Positions 13,430 through 13,577 of a DNA stretch of 13,577 nucleotides are shown in pieces. The stretch is taken from positions 12,513 through 26,089 of the forward strand of contig DHJO01000072.1 of the NCBI GenBank assembly GCA_002404375.1. The letters run 5' to 3'. Below the pieces are notes generated by a model. The model worked only from the letters and a program-made list of their open reading frames with translations, ran no database searches and was not told where the DNA came from. The DNA is from Gemmatimonadales bacterium UBA4718. Its GTDB lineage: Bacteria > Gemmatimonadota > Gemmatimonadetes > Gemmatimonadales > Gemmatimonadaceae. Numbering within the stretch: position 1 is the first letter of the stretch; each line of letters starts with the position of its first letter. Position numbers and translations under genes: made by a program.

Positions 13430-13577
13430 AACTGAACGGGTACGGTACCGGCATCTCGGTCGATTTGAGATTTGACTGCAACTGAACGGGCAAAGGTCTG
13501 TGCCGTAATTCCATTGAGTGACGTCCCGACGTCGTGAACTGGCACCTCGTAGCTATGCTACTGACAACTCGCACCCG
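13425..13577. repeat. Palindromic intergenic repeat, copy 2 (truncated by window end)
   Basis: Bases 13534-13577 match 6448-6491 of copy 1 at 37 of 44 positions without gaps. The 16-mer ACTGCAACTGAACGGG occurs twice here, at 13425-13440 and 13475-13490 (50-base period), and on the minus strand of copy 1 at 6488-6503. The central CGTCCCGACG block lies beside the right arm here, but its complement lies beside the left arm in copy 1, so this copy appears inverted. The element should continue past 13577 into the rest of the right arm. Nothing coding is seen in the stretch after nth. Confidence 0.75.

Overview
The window is an ordinary-looking, gene-dense stretch of a high-GC bacterial chromosome (around 60% GC or a little above by eye). 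It holds eleven protein-coding genes, two copies of a non-coding palindromic repeat, and no RNA genes, transposases, phage genes or CRISPR. Gene content (cobalamin-dependent methionine synthase, secreted M61 PDZ peptidase, PHP-type PolX, single-domain CbiX) and the intergenic GGGAAGC heptamers suggest a Gemmatimonadota-like or other environmental high-GC lineage. That placement is a guess from style, not from a search.

Layout. Bases 1-4689 are a tightly overlapping plus-strand operon. First is the 3' part of a cobalamin-dependent methionine synthase (pterin-binding, cobalamin-binding and reactivation domains; 5' end outside the window). Next is a homocysteine methyltransferase fused to methylenetetrahydrofolate reductase, then a DinB-type metalloprotein. 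Together the first two genes supply the methyl-folate to methionine route. At 4732-6262 a short CbiX-type chelatase overlaps an acyl-CoA dehydrogenase. The 250-base convergent gap 6263-6512 carries a heptamer array and a palindromic repeat of about 186 bases. A secreted M61 peptidase lies on the minus strand (6513-8330). It diverges, across a 120-base spacer with a perfect inverted repeat, from an M42 aminopeptidase, which is followed by an S33-type alpha/beta hydrolase and an unrecognised 153-residue protein. At 10969-13385 a DNA polymerase X overlaps endonuclease III, a base-excision-repair pair. The end of the window (13386-13577) is a second, diverged and apparently inverted copy of the palindromic repeat, cut by the window edge.

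How the genes work together. Three themes are visible: methionine and one-carbon metabolism with cobalt-tetrapyrrole supply; peptide breakdown (one exported endpeptidase-like enzyme, two probable cytoplasmic exopeptidases); and DNA repair. Genes inside the first operon have Shine-Dalgarno sequences. Genes that seem to start transcription units (cbiX-like, polX) instead have -10-like hexamers ending 6-7 bases before the start codon, which suggests leaderless mRNAs. I see no clear previously undescribed multi-gene system. The least explained items are the palindromic repeat family, the small unknown protein at 10439-10900 and the possible operator at 8393-8411.
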